Shown here one piece after another: positions 28,860 to 37,849 of a stretch of DNA of 64,000 nt. A program made the translations under genes and the position numbers. The stretch lies in assembly GCF_014852585.1 (NCBI RefSeq), contig NZ_JACVBX010000003.1:310001-374000 (forward strand). Reading direction: 5' to 3'. Under the pieces are notes generated by a model, which ran no database searches, had not been told where the DNA came from, and was given only the letters and a program-made list of their open reading frames with translations. Within the stretch, counting starts at the first letter, position 1. The number at the start of each line of letters is the position of its first letter. This stretch comes from Pseudomonas sp. PDM18 (GTDB lineage Bacteria; Pseudomonadota; Gammaproteobacteria; Pseudomonadales; Pseudomonadaceae).

Positions 28860-29149
28860 CGACGGAGAATCGGACAGGATGGCCCGGTCAGGCCAGGGTT
28901 ATTGCCAAGGTCATGAACAGTCAGACCACCCACAGCGCACAAGTTGCACTCCCTTGGTCGGCGCTCGCGTCTAAGCTTGCAGACGAACGGATGCTGGCGG
29001 TCCGGTCAGAAATTCTCCGGCGCAGGACGAGCTGGTATCATGCGCGCCTTTTGCCGGTCACAAGAAAAGGCGCACGGCCCACCTGGGCATGCACCTTGCT
29101 TTTCCCGGCCAGAACGATAACGGCGCAAGAGCGTCACGGGGAGCCAAAC
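28860..29149. other. 290-bp gap upstream of the purine permease
   Basis: It contains a -10-like TATCAT at 29036-29041 followed by GCGCGCC, and a small hairpin CGTCT / AGACG near 28970-28985. I could not match it to a purine or xanthine (NMT1) riboswitch. Confidence 0.4.
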
Positions 29150-30445
29150 ATGCTGGAAAAGCTGTTCCAACTCAAGGCGCACAACACCACTGTGCGCACC
29201 GAGATCCTGGCGGGTATCACTACCTTCCTGACCATGGCCTACATTCTTTTCGTCAACCCGAGCATCCTCGGCGAGACGGGCATGGATAAGGGCGCGATCT
29301 TCGTGGCGACCTGCCTGGCGGCCGCCATCGGCTCGGCGGTGATGGGCCTGATCGCCAACTACCCGATCGCTCTGGCTCCCGGCATGGGCCTGAACGCCTT
29401 CTTCACCTACACCGTGGTCCTGCACATGGGCCACACCTGGCAGGTGGCCCTCGGTGCGGTGTTCCTCTCCGCGTGCATGTTCTTCATCATTTCGATCTTC
29501 CGCATCCGCGAATGGATCATCAACAGCATCCCGCTGGCGCTGCGCTCGGCCATCGCTGCCGGCATCGGCCTGTTCCTCGCGCTGATCGCGCTGAAGGAGT
29601 CGGGCATCGTCGTCGCCAACCAGGCCACCCTGGTGGGCATGGGTGACCTGGCCAAGCCGGCGCCGCTGCTGGCGATCCTCGGCTTCATCCTGATCGTCGC
29701 CCTGGAAGCCCGCCGCGTGACCGGCGCGGTGATGATCGGCATCCTCGTGGTGACCTTCATTTCCATCGCCATCGGCGTTTCCCAGTTCGGTGGCGTGGTG
29801 TCGATGCCGCCGTCACTGGCGCCGACCTTCCTGCAGCTGGATATCAAGGGCGCGCTGGACATCGGCCTGTTCAGCGTGATCTTCGCCTTCCTCTTCGTCG
29901 ACCTGTTCGACAACTCCGGCACCCTGATCGGCGTGGCCAAGCGCGCCGGCCTGATGGGCAAGGACGGGCACATGCCGAAGATGGGCCGCGCCCTGATCGC
30001 CGACAGCTCCGCCGCCATGGTCGGTTCGCTGCTGGGCACCTCCACCACCACCAGCTACATCGAGTCGGCGGCTGGCGTTTCCGCTGGTGGCCGCACCGGC
30101 CTGACCGCCATCGTGGTCGCCGTGCTGTTCCTGCTGGCGCTGTTCTTCGCCCCGCTGGCCGGCAACGTACCGGCCTTCGCCACTGCACCGGCGCTGTTCT
30201 TCGTCGCCGTGCTGATGGCTTCGGGCCTGGCCGAGATCGACTGGGACGACCTGACCGTCGCCGCCCCGGTGGTAGTGACCGCACTGGCCATGCCGCTGAC
30301 CTTCTCCATCGCCAACGGCATCGCCTTCGGCTTCATCACCTGGACCGCCTGCAAGCTGCTGTCCGGCCGCTTCCGCGAGCTGAACCCGGCGCTGGTGATC
30401 CTGTCGATCCTGTTCGTGATCAAGCTGGGCTGGTTCAACGCCTGA
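29150..30445 (+). CDS. NCS2-family purine permease (AzgA-like)
   Basis: A 431-residue inner-membrane permease of the AzgA subgroup of nucleobase-cation symporters (hypoxanthine, guanine or adenine uptake). It starts at [37 protein letters not shown], with GGGGAG upstream. About 12-14 hydrophobic segments are visible. Family motifs: [17 protein letters not shown], and the substrate-site segment [16 protein letters not shown] followed by [27 protein letters not shown]. The exact purine cannot be read from sequence. It precedes trmA on the same strand but is separated from it by a REP pair. Confidence 0.92.
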   Translation: MLEKLFQLKAHNTTVRTEILAGITTFLTMAYILFVNPSILGETGMDKGAIFVATCLAAAIGSAVMGLIANYPIALAPGMGLNAFFTYTVVLHMGHTWQVALGAVFLSACMFFIISIFRIREWIINSIPLALRSAIAAGIGLFLALIALKESGIVVANQATLVGMGDLAKPAPLLAILGFILIVALEARRVTGAVMIGILVVTFISIAIGVSQFGGVVSMPPSLAPTFLQLDIKGALDIGLFSVIFAFLFVDLFDNSGTLIGVAKRAGLMGKDGHMPKMGRALIADSSAAMVGSLLGTSTTTSYIESAAGVSAGGRTGLTAIVVAVLFLLALFFAPLAGNVPAFATAPALFFVAVLMASGLAEIDWDDLTVAAPVVVTALAMPLTFSIANGIAFGFITWTACKLLSGRFRELNPALVILSILFVIKLGWFNA

Positions 30446-30460
30446 TCTGATTCTCCCGGC

Positions 30461-30534
30461 ATGGGTATCGCTGCGCTCCACCCATCCTACAAGTGACACT
30501 GATGTAGGATGGTGTGGAGCGAAGCGATACCCAT
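30461..30534. repeat. REPIN of a second REP family
   Basis: ATGGGTATCGCTGCGCTCCACCCATCCTAC (30461-30490) and its near-reverse complement GTAGGATGGTGTGGAGCGAAGCGATACCCAT (30504-30534) flank a short spacer. The same element recurs at 51678-51759. Sequence family GTAGGATGG...GGAGCG.AGCGATACCCAT. Confidence 0.88.
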
Positions 30535-30569
30535 CAAATGCCGCCGCCTCCACACGAGTTACCCGCCCC

Positions 30570-31655
30570 ATGAGCAGTCCGCGTTTCGATCCCTCCCAAT
30601 ACGACAGCCAACTGGCCGAAAAGGCCGCGCGCCTGCGCGAGTTGCTGGCGCCCTTCGCCGCGCCAGAGCCGGAGGTGTTCGATTCGCCCCGCGAGCACTA
30701 CCGCCTGCGCGCCGAGTTCCGCCTGTGGCGCGAGGGCGAGGCCCGCCACTACGCGATGTTCGAGCAGGGCGACAAGCACACGCCGATCCTGATTGAAGAG
30801 TTCCCCATCGCCAGCCGGCGCATCAACGAACTGATGCCGCGCCTGAAGGCCACCTGGGCCGAGCCGACGCTGGGCCACAAGCTGTTCCAGGTGGAGTTCC
30901 TGACCACCCTGGCCGGCGACGCCATGATCACCCTTTGCTACCACCGTCCGGTGGACGCCGCCTGGCAGACCGCCGCCGAGAAGCTCGCCACCGAACTGGG
31001 CGTGAGCATCGTCGGCCGCTCGCGCGGCAAGCGCCTAGTGGTGGGCCGTGACTACGTCAGCGAAGAACTGACCGTTGCCGGCCGCACCTTCCGCTACCGC
31101 CAGCCGGAGGGCGCCTTCACCCAGCCCAACGGCGAGGTCTGCCAGAAGATGCTCAACTGGGCTTACGAAGCTCTCGGCCAGCGCGACGACGACCTGCTGG
31201 AGCTCTACTGCGGCAACGGCAACTTCACCCTGCCGCTGGCCACCCGCGTGCGCAAGGTGCTGGCCACCGAGATCAGCAAGACCTCGGTGAACGCCGCCCT
31301 GGCGAACCTGGCCGACAACGCCGTGGACAACGTCACCCTGGTGCGCCTCTCCGCCGAGGAGCTGACCCAGGCGCTGAATGACGTGCGCCCGTTCCGCCGC
31401 CTGGCCGACGTCGACCTGAAGTCCTACGCGTTCGGCAGCGTGTTCGTCGACCCGCCACGCGCCGGCATGGACCCGGACACCTGCGAGCTGACCCGGCGCT
31501 TCGACAACATCCTGTACATCTCCTGCAACCCGGAGACCCTGGCGCAGAACATCGCCCAACTGCACGACACCCACCAGGTGAGCCGCTGCGCCCTGTTCGA
31601 CCAGTTCCCCTATACGCACCACATGGAAGCCGGCGTCCTGCTGACCCGCCGCTGA
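30570..31655 (+). CDS. trmA: tRNA (uracil-5-)-methyltransferase TrmA
   Basis: SAM-dependent enzyme that makes ribothymidine at U54 in the T loop of tRNA. Its 361 residues are close to E. coli TrmA (366). Motifs: [16 protein letters not shown] (SAM site), [12 protein letters not shown] (motif IV) and [14 protein letters not shown] with the catalytic Cys, followed by [16 protein letters not shown] with the general-base Glu. It lacks the TRAM domain and Fe-S cysteines of RlmD, as expected for TrmA. The ATG follows the REP element by about 35 bases. Confidence 0.96.
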   Translation: MSSPRFDPSQYDSQLAEKAARLRELLAPFAAPEPEVFDSPREHYRLRAEFRLWREGEARHYAMFEQGDKHTPILIEEFPIASRRINELMPRLKATWAEPTLGHKLFQVEFLTTLAGDAMITLCYHRPVDAAWQTAAEKLATELGVSIVGRSRGKRLVVGRDYVSEELTVAGRTFRYRQPEGAFTQPNGEVCQKMLNWAYEALGQRDDDLLELYCGNGNFTLPLATRVRKVLATEISKTSVNAALANLADNAVDNVTLVRLSAEELTQALNDVRPFRRLADVDLKSYAFGSVFVDPPRAGMDPDTCELTRRFDNILYISCNPETLAQNIAQLHDTHQVSRCALFDQFPYTHHMEAGVLLTRR

Positions 31656-31668
31656 AACCTTGCTGCAC

Positions 31669-31697
31669 CGCCGCCCAACCAAGGGTTGGGCGGCGTG
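31669..31697 (+). terminator. Hairpin after trmA
   Basis: A perfect 12-bp stem CGCCGCCCAACC / GGTTGGGCGGCG with a 3-nt loop lies 13 bases after the trmA stop. There is no real T-run after it. Confidence 0.6.
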
Positions 31698-31745
31698 TCA
31701 GCGCAAGGCGGCTACGCTTGCGGGACAATGACAAGAGGCACGTCC

Positions 31746-32243
31746 ATGTCCCGCCTGATCCTTCCCCTGCTCTGCCTGCTGCTGGCCGCCTGCGCCGGCA
31801 CCGACCCCGCCAATATCAGTGTCTCCCCCGCGGCCAACGGCCAGCAAAGCACCTTCTTCATCCAGGCTGTGCGCGCCCAGGGCCACCGCGAGGACCTGGA
31901 AGATCGCTTCGATCTCGCCGTGCGTCGCGCACTGGAAGCCAAGGGCTACCGCTACCAGGACAATTCAGGGGAGCTGCGGGTGATCTACGCCGTCGGCCTG
32001 GATAGCCAGACCGGCATCGTCCAGCGCCCGGTGGTGACCGGCGCGGGTGTGATGACCCAGACACAGATCACCGACCAGGAACAGGCGCGCCTGGCGCTGC
32101 AGATTCTCGACGAGGCGAGCGGACAGGTGCTCTATCAGGCGCAGGTGGCGCGCCAGCTGCACGATCCGAAGATCACCCAGCAGGCCGTGGACGAAGGCAT
32201 CGCCCGCCTGCTCAGGGATTTCCCCGTGCATGCGGGGAACTGA
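31746..32243 (+). CDS. DUF4136 lipoprotein
   Basis: A 165-residue lipoprotein: MSRLILPLLCLLLAACAGTDP, lipobox LAAC, mature Cys at residue 16, no Asp at +2. The mature part matches DUF4136 (LRVIYAVGLDSQTGIVQRPVV, then Gly/Gln/Thr-rich strands and LALQILDEASGQVLYQAQVARQL, ending in VDEGIARLLRDFP). The start at 31746 is chosen for the signal peptide. The family's function is unknown. Confidence 0.83.
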   Translation: MSRLILPLLCLLLAACAGTDPANISVSPAANGQQSTFFIQAVRAQGHREDLEDRFDLAVRRALEAKGYRYQDNSGELRVIYAVGLDSQTGIVQRPVVTGAGVMTQTQITDQEQARLALQILDEASGQVLYQAQVARQLHDPKITQQAVDEGIARLLRDFPVHAGN

Positions 32244-32246
32244 GGA

Positions 32247-32549
32247 TCAGCTGTAGTTCGACGGCGACTTGCGCACGAACTTGATGCTGTACTTGAAGTC
32301 GGCCTTGCGCGTGACGCTGATGGCGCGGCGGGTGACGGTGTCGATGGTGATGTTCCAGTTGCCGGTGCTGGGCACCTTGATCTTCGCCGGGAAGCGGTCG
32401 AACGCGCCGCCGTGGTAGACGTGGCGCCCGCCATTCTTGAAGCTGCGGAAGGCGGCATCGGTCATCAGGCGGATGTTGCAGGTCATGGAGCACTCGATGA
32501 CGACCAGATCGCCTTCGTTCAGGTGCTCACGTTGGTGTACGAACTTCAT
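32247..32549 (-). CDS. DUF1883 protein
   Basis: A 100-residue small soluble beta-rich protein, MKFVHQREHLNEGDLVVIECSMTCNIRLM and onward, with GGRHVYHGGAFDRFPAKIKVPSTGNWNITIDT. This is the DUF1883 pattern (a domain sometimes fused to TIR domains). No catalytic site is evident. Its stop is 3 bases from the convergent DUF4136 stop. Confidence 0.82.
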   Translation of the reverse strand: MKFVHQREHLNEGDLVVIECSMTCNIRLMTDAAFRSFKNGGRHVYHGGAFDRFPAKIKVPSTGNWNITIDTVTRRAISVTRKADFKYSIKFVRKSPSNYS

Positions 32550-32650
32550 GCTGGCTCCGCCTTGCTTCTACCGCGAAATCAATACGATAGCACGGAGCGG
32601 GGGTTGCCCGGCAGCGGCGCCGCCAGCAGGCCACGCCGCTTATCCGAAGC

Positions 32651-33109
32651 TCAGAGCCCCTCGAAGTCCGCCTTGCGCTCCTCCGGCTCCTCTTCCTCGC
32701 GCACCACCACGTGGCGATGGCGCGACTGCCGCTCCAGCCAGTAGAGGGCGAAGATCGCCAGCGCCGAGATCACGCCGCGGTAGACCACGCCGGCCAGCTG
32801 CGCGTCCCATTCCATGCCACCTTCGGTCCAGGCGATCAGCAGGCGCGACAGCGTCAGGGTCAGCTGCACCAGGATCACCAGGATCAGCGCCGGCCGCACC
32901 AGCAGGCGCCGACGCAGGGCAAAGACGAGGAACAGCGCGAGCGCGAACTGGTGGCCGCCATAGAAGACGCGGGCGTCGCTTACCGACGACGGCTCCATCA
33001 GCAGCATGCCGCTGAGGTTGGCCATCTCGTAGGGGCGAATCCAGTAGAGCAGTCCCAGGCCACCCCAGACCAGAGCCTGGACCAGCAGGACGAGACGGGC
33101 GAAGAGCAT
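32651..33109 (-). CDS. Small four-helix membrane protein
   Basis: A 152-residue inner-membrane protein starting MLFARLVLLVQALVWGGLGL, with AAGGAG about 7 bases upstream, which is why this start is preferred to one 9 codons earlier. Four hydrophobic segments lie near residues 3-24, 50-67, 73-92 and 105-128. The C-terminus is highly charged (HVVVREEEEPEERKADFEGL) and probably cytoplasmic. It resembles DUF4345-like Pseudomonas proteins, but I am not sure of the family. Confidence 0.7.
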   Translation of the reverse strand: MLFARLVLLVQALVWGGLGLLYWIRPYEMANLSGMLLMEPSSVSDARVFYGGHQFALALFLVFALRRRLLVRPALILVILVQLTLTLSRLLIAWTEGGMEWDAQLAGVVYRGVISALAIFALYWLERQSRHRHVVVREEEEPEERKADFEGL

Positions 33110-33310
33110 CCGATTTCTCCTTGGCCTTGCAGCCATTGCCGAGCGTCCAACCCTGCGACTGACAGTCGCGGACGCACCACCGATCAGCTAGAGACCCCGC
33201 ACGGCGCGGCAAGTTCGGGCAGCCGCGTCATATGGGGAAACAAACACCGGGTGGGGGCTGAAGACGCTCGGGAGTATGCTCGGCCGCGTTCGTATTTCGA
33301 GGTTCCGACC

Positions 33311-33745
33311 ATGCGCACCCTGCTTCTGCTCACCGCCCTTGTCGCCGGCGCCGCCCAGGCCGCCGAGCCGCTGACCATCGACGTGCACCGCGATGCCAAC
33401 TGCAGCTGCTGCAAGGACTGGATCAAGCACCTGGAAAGCAACGGCTTCACCGTCAACGACCACGTCGAGGCGGACATGAGTGCAGTGAAGACCAAACTTG
33501 GCGTGCCTTACAGCATGGGCTCGTGCCACACCGGCGTGATCGACGGAAAATTCGTCGAAGGCCACGTGCCAGCGGCCGATGTCCTCAAGCTGCGCGAGCG
33601 TGCCGATCTGGTCGGCGCCGCCGTACCGGGCATGCCGATGGGCTCACCGGGCATGGAGATGGGCGACCAGCACGACGCCTACCAGGTGGTCGGGCTGAAC
33701 AAAGCCGGCCAGCGCGAGGTACTGGCGGACTATCCCGCTCACTGA
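33311..33745 (+). CDS. DUF411 periplasmic metal-binding-like protein
   Basis: A 144-residue exported protein. The signal peptide MRTLLLLTALVAGAAQAAEP is cut near residue 18. DUF411 signature: ANCSCCKDWIKHLESNGF (a CxCC metal-type site), then VPYSMGSCHTGVIDGKFVEGHVPA, with a Met/Gly-rich MPMGSPGMEMGDQHDAYQV segment near the end that could bind Cu(I). DUF411 proteins often lie near copper or metal resistance genes; here the copper module is about 13 kb away. A copper or metal handling role is inference. Confidence 0.85.
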   Translation: MRTLLLLTALVAGAAQAAEPLTIDVHRDANCSCCKDWIKHLESNGFTVNDHVEADMSAVKTKLGVPYSMGSCHTGVIDGKFVEGHVPAADVLKLRERADLVGAAVPGMPMGSPGMEMGDQHDAYQVVGLNKAGQREVLADYPAH

Positions 33746-33764
33746 CGCCATACATCGAGGCACT

Positions 33765-33868
33765 CCCTCACCCCTGAGTGCGAGCGGAGGTGGGATGGGG
33801 CTTCCGGCGCGCGGGGCACTCTCCAGGTTCCCGCGCGACATGGCTCCGCGAGCCCGATGGGGTGAGGG
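33765..33868. repeat. Inverted-repeat intergenic element
   Basis: CCCTCACCCC (33765-33774) and GGGGTGAGGG (33859-33868) are perfect inverted ends around about 85 bases. It lies between convergent genes and resembles the CCCTCACCCC intergenic repeats common in Pseudomonas. Confidence 0.6.
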
Positions 33869-33879
33869 ACTCCAAAACG

Positions 33880-33908
33880 AAAAGGGCGGCCAGTTGGCCG
33901 CCCTTTTC
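33880..33908. terminator. Bidirectional terminator
   Basis: AAAAGGGCGGCC (33880-33891), loop AGTT, GGCCGCCCTTTT (33896-33907), between the convergent DUF411 and alaC genes. Confidence 0.92.
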
Positions 33909-33924
33909 TATTATCTGAACCCGG

Positions 33925-35142
33925 TCATTCTGACTTGGCCGGCAACAGGCCATCGGCGCGGAACATCGCCTTGATCCCGCGTACGGCCTGGCGCAGGCGG
34001 TCGCGGTTCTCGATCAGGGCGAAGCGCACGTGGTCGTCGCCGTAGTCGCCGAAACCGATACCCGGCGACACCGAGACCTTGGCGTCCTTGAGCAGCTTCT
34101 TGGCGAACTCCAGTGATCCCATGTGGGCGTAGGGTTCGGGAATCTTCGCCCAGATGTACATGGAGGCCTTGGGGTTCTCCACCATCCAGCCGGCCTCGTG
34201 CAGCCCCTTCACCAGCACGTCGCGGCGCTTCTGGTACTGGTCGGCGATATCGCGCACGCACTGCTGATCACCTTCAAGCGCGGCGATGGCGGCCACCTGC
34301 AGCGGGGTGAAGGTGCCGTAGTCGTGGTAGCTCTTGATCCGCGCCAGGGCCGAGACCAGCTCCGGGTTGCCGACCATGAAGCCGATGCGCCAGCCCGCCA
34401 TGTTGTAGCTCTTGGACAGGGTGAAGAACTCCACCGCGATGTCCTTGGCGCCGGGCACCTGCATGATCGACGGGGCCTTCCAGCCGTCGAAGGTGATGTC
34501 CGCGTAGGCCAGGTCGTGCACCACCAGCACGTCATAGCGCTTGGCGAGGTCGACCACGCGCTCGAAGAAGTCCAGCTCCACGCACTGCGCGGTGGGGTTG
34601 GAGGGGAAGCCCAGGATCATCATCTTCGGCTTGGGGATGGATTCGCGGATCGCCCGCTCCAGCTCGTTGAAGAAGTCGATCCCCGGCACCAGCGGCACCG
34701 AGCGCACCTGGGCACCGGCGATCACCGCGCCGTAGATGTGGATCGGATAGCTGGGGTTGGGCACCAGGATGGTGTCGCCGTGGTCCAGGGTGGCCAGCAT
34801 CAGGTGCGCCAGGCCTTCCTTGGAGCCGATGGTGACGATGGCCTCGGATTCCGGATCGATCTCGACCTCGTAGCGGTCGCGGTACCAGTGCGAGATGGCC
34901 CGGCGCAGGCGCGGGATGCCACGGGACGTGGAGTAGCCGTGGGTGTCTTCGCGCTGGGCGACCTGGCAGAGTTTCTCGACGATGTGCGGCGGCGTGGCCC
35001 CGTCCGGGTTACCCATGGACAGGTCGATGATGTCCTCGCCACGGCGGCGGGCGGCCATCTTCAGCTCGGCGGTGATGTTGAAAACGTAGGGGGGCAGGCG
35101 ATCGATGCGCGCAAAGCGGCGAGCTGAACGGGGTTCAGTCAT
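33925..35142 (-). CDS. alaC: Glutamate-pyruvate aminotransferase AlaC
   Basis: A PLP-dependent class I aminotransferase that makes alanine from pyruvate and glutamate. Its 405 residues start at [20 protein letters not shown]; the open frame upstream to 35490 is rejected. Motifs: [63 protein letters not shown], and the PLP-lysine segment [17 protein letters not shown] (Lys in SKSYNM), with the substrate-carboxylate Arg near VRFALIEN. Divergent from a PhzF-like gene, with a 172-bp control region. Confidence 0.92.
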   Translation of the reverse strand: MTEPRSARRFARIDRLPPYVFNITAELKMAARRRGEDIIDLSMGNPDGATPPHIVEKLCQVAQREDTHGYSTSRGIPRLRRAISHWYRDRYEVEIDPESEAIVTIGSKEGLAHLMLATLDHGDTILVPNPSYPIHIYGAVIAGAQVRSVPLVPGIDFFNELERAIRESIPKPKMMILGFPSNPTAQCVELDFFERVVDLAKRYDVLVVHDLAYADITFDGWKAPSIMQVPGAKDIAVEFFTLSKSYNMAGWRIGFMVGNPELVSALARIKSYHDYGTFTPLQVAAIAALEGDQQCVRDIADQYQKRRDVLVKGLHEAGWMVENPKASMYIWAKIPEPYAHMGSLEFAKKLLKDAKVSVSPGIGFGDYGDDHVRFALIENRDRLRQAVRGIKAMFRADGLLPAKSE

Positions 35143-35314
35143 GGTGTCCTCTGATGAACGTAGGCGCCCGGAACCGTCCGAGCGACGCCGGCCACTGCGG
35201 TGGCCTGGAAAGCGCGGCGCTGTGAGCTGCGCTTTCTTGTCGGCGAACATATAGCTCGCTAGGCTGGCTGTCGAGTTTTTCTTTGCGCCGCTCAAGGGCG
35301 GCATCTGGAGGCCC

Positions 35315-36175
35315 ATGTCCGCGCAACAGTACTGGCAACTCGACGTCTTCGCCGACCAACCGCTCACCGGCAACGGCCTGGCGGTGTTCCCCGACGCCCG
35401 CGGCATCCCCGCCCAGACCCTGCTGGCGCTGACCCAGGAGCTGCGCCAGTTCGAGTCGATCTTCCTGTTCCCGTCCGCCTCGCTGGACACCTACTCGGCA
35501 CGCATCTTCACCGTCGACGAGGAACTGCCCTTCGCCGGCCACCCGGTGCTGGGCGCGGCCGCGCTGCTGCACCACCTGCACCAGCGCGGCGAGGAGGAGC
35601 TCTGGACGCTGGAACTGCCGGCCAAGGCCGTGAAGGTGGCCACGCGCCGCCGTGGCGCTGGCTTCCACGCCGAGATGAACCAGGGCGCGGCCGACTTCGG
35701 CAGCGTGCTCGACGATGACGCGCGCCGCTGGTTCGCCGAGGCTTTCTCGCTGAGCGCCAGCGATCTCGCCGACTATCCCGCCGCCGTGGTCAGCACCGGC
35801 CTGCCCTACCTGCTGCTGCCGGTACGCAGCGAGGCCCTGGGCCGCGTGCGCCAGCGCACGGATCTGGCAACCGAACTGGCCAAACTCAACGCCGCCTTCG
35901 TTTTCGTGCTGGATGTGGATAATCGCGAAGGCCGCACCTGGGACGGCGCCGGGATCATCGAGGACGTCGCCACCGGCAGCGCCGCCGGCCCCGTCGCCGC
36001 CTACCTGGTGGAACTGGGCAAGGCACGCCGCGGCGAGCTGTTCCAGCTGGCTCAGGGCCGCTTCGTCGGTCGCCCCAGCCGGCTCGACGTGCAGGTCGGC
36101 CAGGATGACGAGGTCCGCGTCGGCGGCGACGTGCAACTGCTCGCCCGCGCCGAACTGCTGCACCGTTTCGCCTGA
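35315..36175 (+). CDS. PhzF-family isomerase/epimerase-like protein
   Basis: A 286-residue cytoplasmic protein of the PhzF family (two diaminopimelate-epimerase-like halves). Motifs: [29 protein letters not shown] with the family's catalytic Glu, [21 protein letters not shown], and in the second half [18 protein letters not shown] and [13 protein letters not shown]. Most members outside phenazine clusters have no known substrate. There are no phenazine genes here, so the phenazine role should not be assumed. Confidence 0.9.
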   Translation: MSAQQYWQLDVFADQPLTGNGLAVFPDARGIPAQTLLALTQELRQFESIFLFPSASLDTYSARIFTVDEELPFAGHPVLGAAALLHHLHQRGEEELWTLELPAKAVKVATRRRGAGFHAEMNQGAADFGSVLDDDARRWFAEAFSLSASDLADYPAAVVSTGLPYLLLPVRSEALGRVRQRTDLATELAKLNAAFVFVLDVDNREGRTWDGAGIIEDVATGSAAGPVAAYLVELGKARRGELFQLAQGRFVGRPSRLDVQVGQDDEVRVGGDVQLLARAELLHRFA

Positions 36176-36242
36176 CGACCGGGCTGGCGGCCAGCCCCAC
36201 CCGCGACAACACTGAACCCACCTGTTCGATGGAGATGCCGCC

Positions 36243-37148
36243 ATGCAATGGCACAAAGGACGACGCAGCGACAACGTAGTGGATGCCCGCGATGACAGCG
36301 GCGGTGGTGGCATGGGCGGTGGCGGAGGCATGCGCATCGGCGGTCGCGGCCTGAGCCTGGGCGGCGTGGCCATCGTGGTGGTGATCGGCCTGCTCTCCGG
36401 GCAGGACCCGATGACCATCCTCGGCTCGCTGCTCGGCCAGATGGACGTCTCCCAGCAGCAGGCGCCAGCGCGGCCGACGCAAGGCAAGCCGGCCACCGGC
36501 AACGATCCACAGGTGGACTTCGTCCGCTCGATCCTCGGCGACACCGAGGACACCTGGGGCGAGATCTTCGCCCGCAGCAACCAGCAGTACGAGCAGCCCA
36601 AGCTGATCCTGTTCAATGGCGGGGTGAACTCGGCGTGCGGCTTCGCCTCCTCGGCGGTCGGGCCGTTCTACTGCCCAGGCGACCACCGCGTGTACCTCGA
36701 CCTCGGTTTCTTCCGCGAGATGGAACAGAAGTTCTCCGCCGCTGGCGACTTCGCCCAGGCCTACGTGATCGCCCACGAAGTTGGCCACCACGTGCAGAAC
36801 CTGCTGGGCATCTCCGCGAAGATCAACGCTGCCCGCCAGCGCGGCGCGCGCATGGAAGGCGCCAACGGGCTGTCGGTACGCCAGGAACTGCAGGCCGACT
36901 GCTTTGCCGGCGTCTGGGCCAACCACGCCCAGCAGCGCCTGAACTGGCTGGAGCCGGGGGACGTGGAAGAAGCGCTGAACGCCGCCAACGCCATCGGCGA
37001 CGACCACCTGCAGCGCCAGGCGCGCGGAACGGTGATGCCCGACTCCTTCACCCACGGTTCATCCGCGCAGCGCGTGCGCTGGTTCAAGATCGGCTTCGAG
37101 AGCGGCGCACCGGGCAAGTGCGATACCTTCAAAGCGCAGACGCTGTAA
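36243..37148 (+). CDS. YpfJ-family zinc metalloprotease-like protein
   Basis: A 301-residue protein of the neutral zinc metallopeptidase (YpfJ) family. The N-terminus is Gly/Arg-rich (DDSGGGGMGGGGGMRIGGRG) before a single transmembrane helix (LSLGGVAIVVVIGLLSG, about 37-53). The catalytic domain contains CGFASSAVGPFYCPGDHRVYLDLGFF and the zinc site VIAHEVGHHVQNLLG (HExxH), with a further ligand candidate in RQELQADCFAGVWA (E..AD). The probable topology is a membrane-anchored periplasmic protease. Substrates are unknown. Confidence 0.88.
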   Translation: MQWHKGRRSDNVVDARDDSGGGGMGGGGGMRIGGRGLSLGGVAIVVVIGLLSGQDPMTILGSLLGQMDVSQQQAPARPTQGKPATGNDPQVDFVRSILGDTEDTWGEIFARSNQQYEQPKLILFNGGVNSACGFASSAVGPFYCPGDHRVYLDLGFFREMEQKFSAAGDFAQAYVIAHEVGHHVQNLLGISAKINAARQRGARMEGANGLSVRQELQADCFAGVWANHAQQRLNWLEPGDVEEALNAANAIGDDHLQRQARGTVMPDSFTHGSSAQRVRWFKIGFESGAPGKCDTFKAQTL

Positions 37149-37160
37149 CGTCTTTATCGG

Positions 37161-37250
37161 GTTCGCAGGCAGGCTCGCTCCTACAGAGAGCGCTACGGCG
37201 CCGGGCGTGGCCGTAGGAGCGAGGGGGAAACCTGATTCATGCTCGCGGAC
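37161..37250. repeat. Degenerate REP pair
   Basis: GTTCGCAGGCAGGCTCGCTCCTAC (37161-37184) is a degraded form of the REP arm at 28299-28322. A second arm begins GTAGGAGCGAGG at 37213. It lies between the convergent metalloprotease and response-regulator genes. Confidence 0.7.
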
Positions 37251-37266
37251 CGCCAGATGCCCAGTC

Positions 37267-37701
37267 CTACAGATAACGCCTGAGCAGGTCCAGGAAGTAC
37301 CCCGGATCAAGCGGCTTGACCATGAAATCCAGCACGTTCAGCCGCATCGCCTCAATCACGTCACGGGCGTTCGCCTGGCCGGAAAGGACGATTATCGGCA
37401 GGAATGTGCCGACCTCGTTCAACTCACGGATCAGCTCCAGCCCCGCGCCCTCGTGCTCCATGCGCAGGTCGGTCACCAGCAGGTCGATATCGGATTCGTC
37501 GCGACGGATACGCCGCAGCGCTTCGGCTGCGCTGCCGGCTGTCAGGCAGCGGAAATTCGCGCCCTCGATCAACTCGCGCATCTCGGCCAGCACCTCGCGC
37601 TCATCGTCGACCACCAGCACCAAGGGCTTGCGCGGCGCCTGCGCGGTGACTTCGCGCAGCGCTTCGAGCTCCTCCTCATCGAGGACGACACGACTGATCA
37701 T
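37267..37701 (-). CDS. Single-domain response regulator
   Basis: A 144-residue protein starting MISRVVLDEEELEALREV. A 25-residue N-terminal extension precedes a receiver domain: LVLVVDDEREVLAEM (acidic pocket), phospho-Asp in DIDLLVTDLRMEHEG, IIVLSGQAN (Thr/Ser switch) and FMVKPLDPGYFLDLL (Lys-Pro). There is no output domain, so it acts by protein contact (CheY-like) or as a phosphorelay intermediate. No histidine kinase is adjacent. The start lacks a strong ribosome site. Confidence 0.85.
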   Translation of the reverse strand: MISRVVLDEEELEALREVTAQAPRKPLVLVVDDEREVLAEMRELIEGANFRCLTAGSAAEALRRIRRDESDIDLLVTDLRMEHEGAGLELIRELNEVGTFLPIIVLSGQANARDVIEAMRLNVLDFMVKPLDPGYFLDLLRRYL

Positions 37702-37786
37702 GGATGCCACACCGCAGATAGAGGCCCGATGCCAGCAGTCTAGATGGCAATGAGCCTTTAGTCCCATCGCCCAGCGAGCGCGGCGC

Positions 37787-37815
37787 AAAAAAAGGGCCGC
37801 AACAAGTGCGGCCCT
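37787..37815 (-). terminator. Terminator of the prpE-like gene
   Basis: AGGGCCGCA (37793-37801) pairs with TGCGGCCCT (37807-37815) and is followed on the minus strand by seven T residues. Confidence 0.92.
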
Positions 37816-37849
37816 GGAAATACGCCGGCAGTGCCGACGTCGTGGAATA

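Noticed and set aside
28860..29149. Purine or NMT1-type riboswitch before the purine permease
   Set aside because: I could not find the conserved junction sequences of either class; only small unrelated hairpins are visible.
35315..36175. Phenazine biosynthesis role for the PhzF-like protein
   Set aside because: No other phenazine genes are nearby, and most PhzF-family members have other roles.
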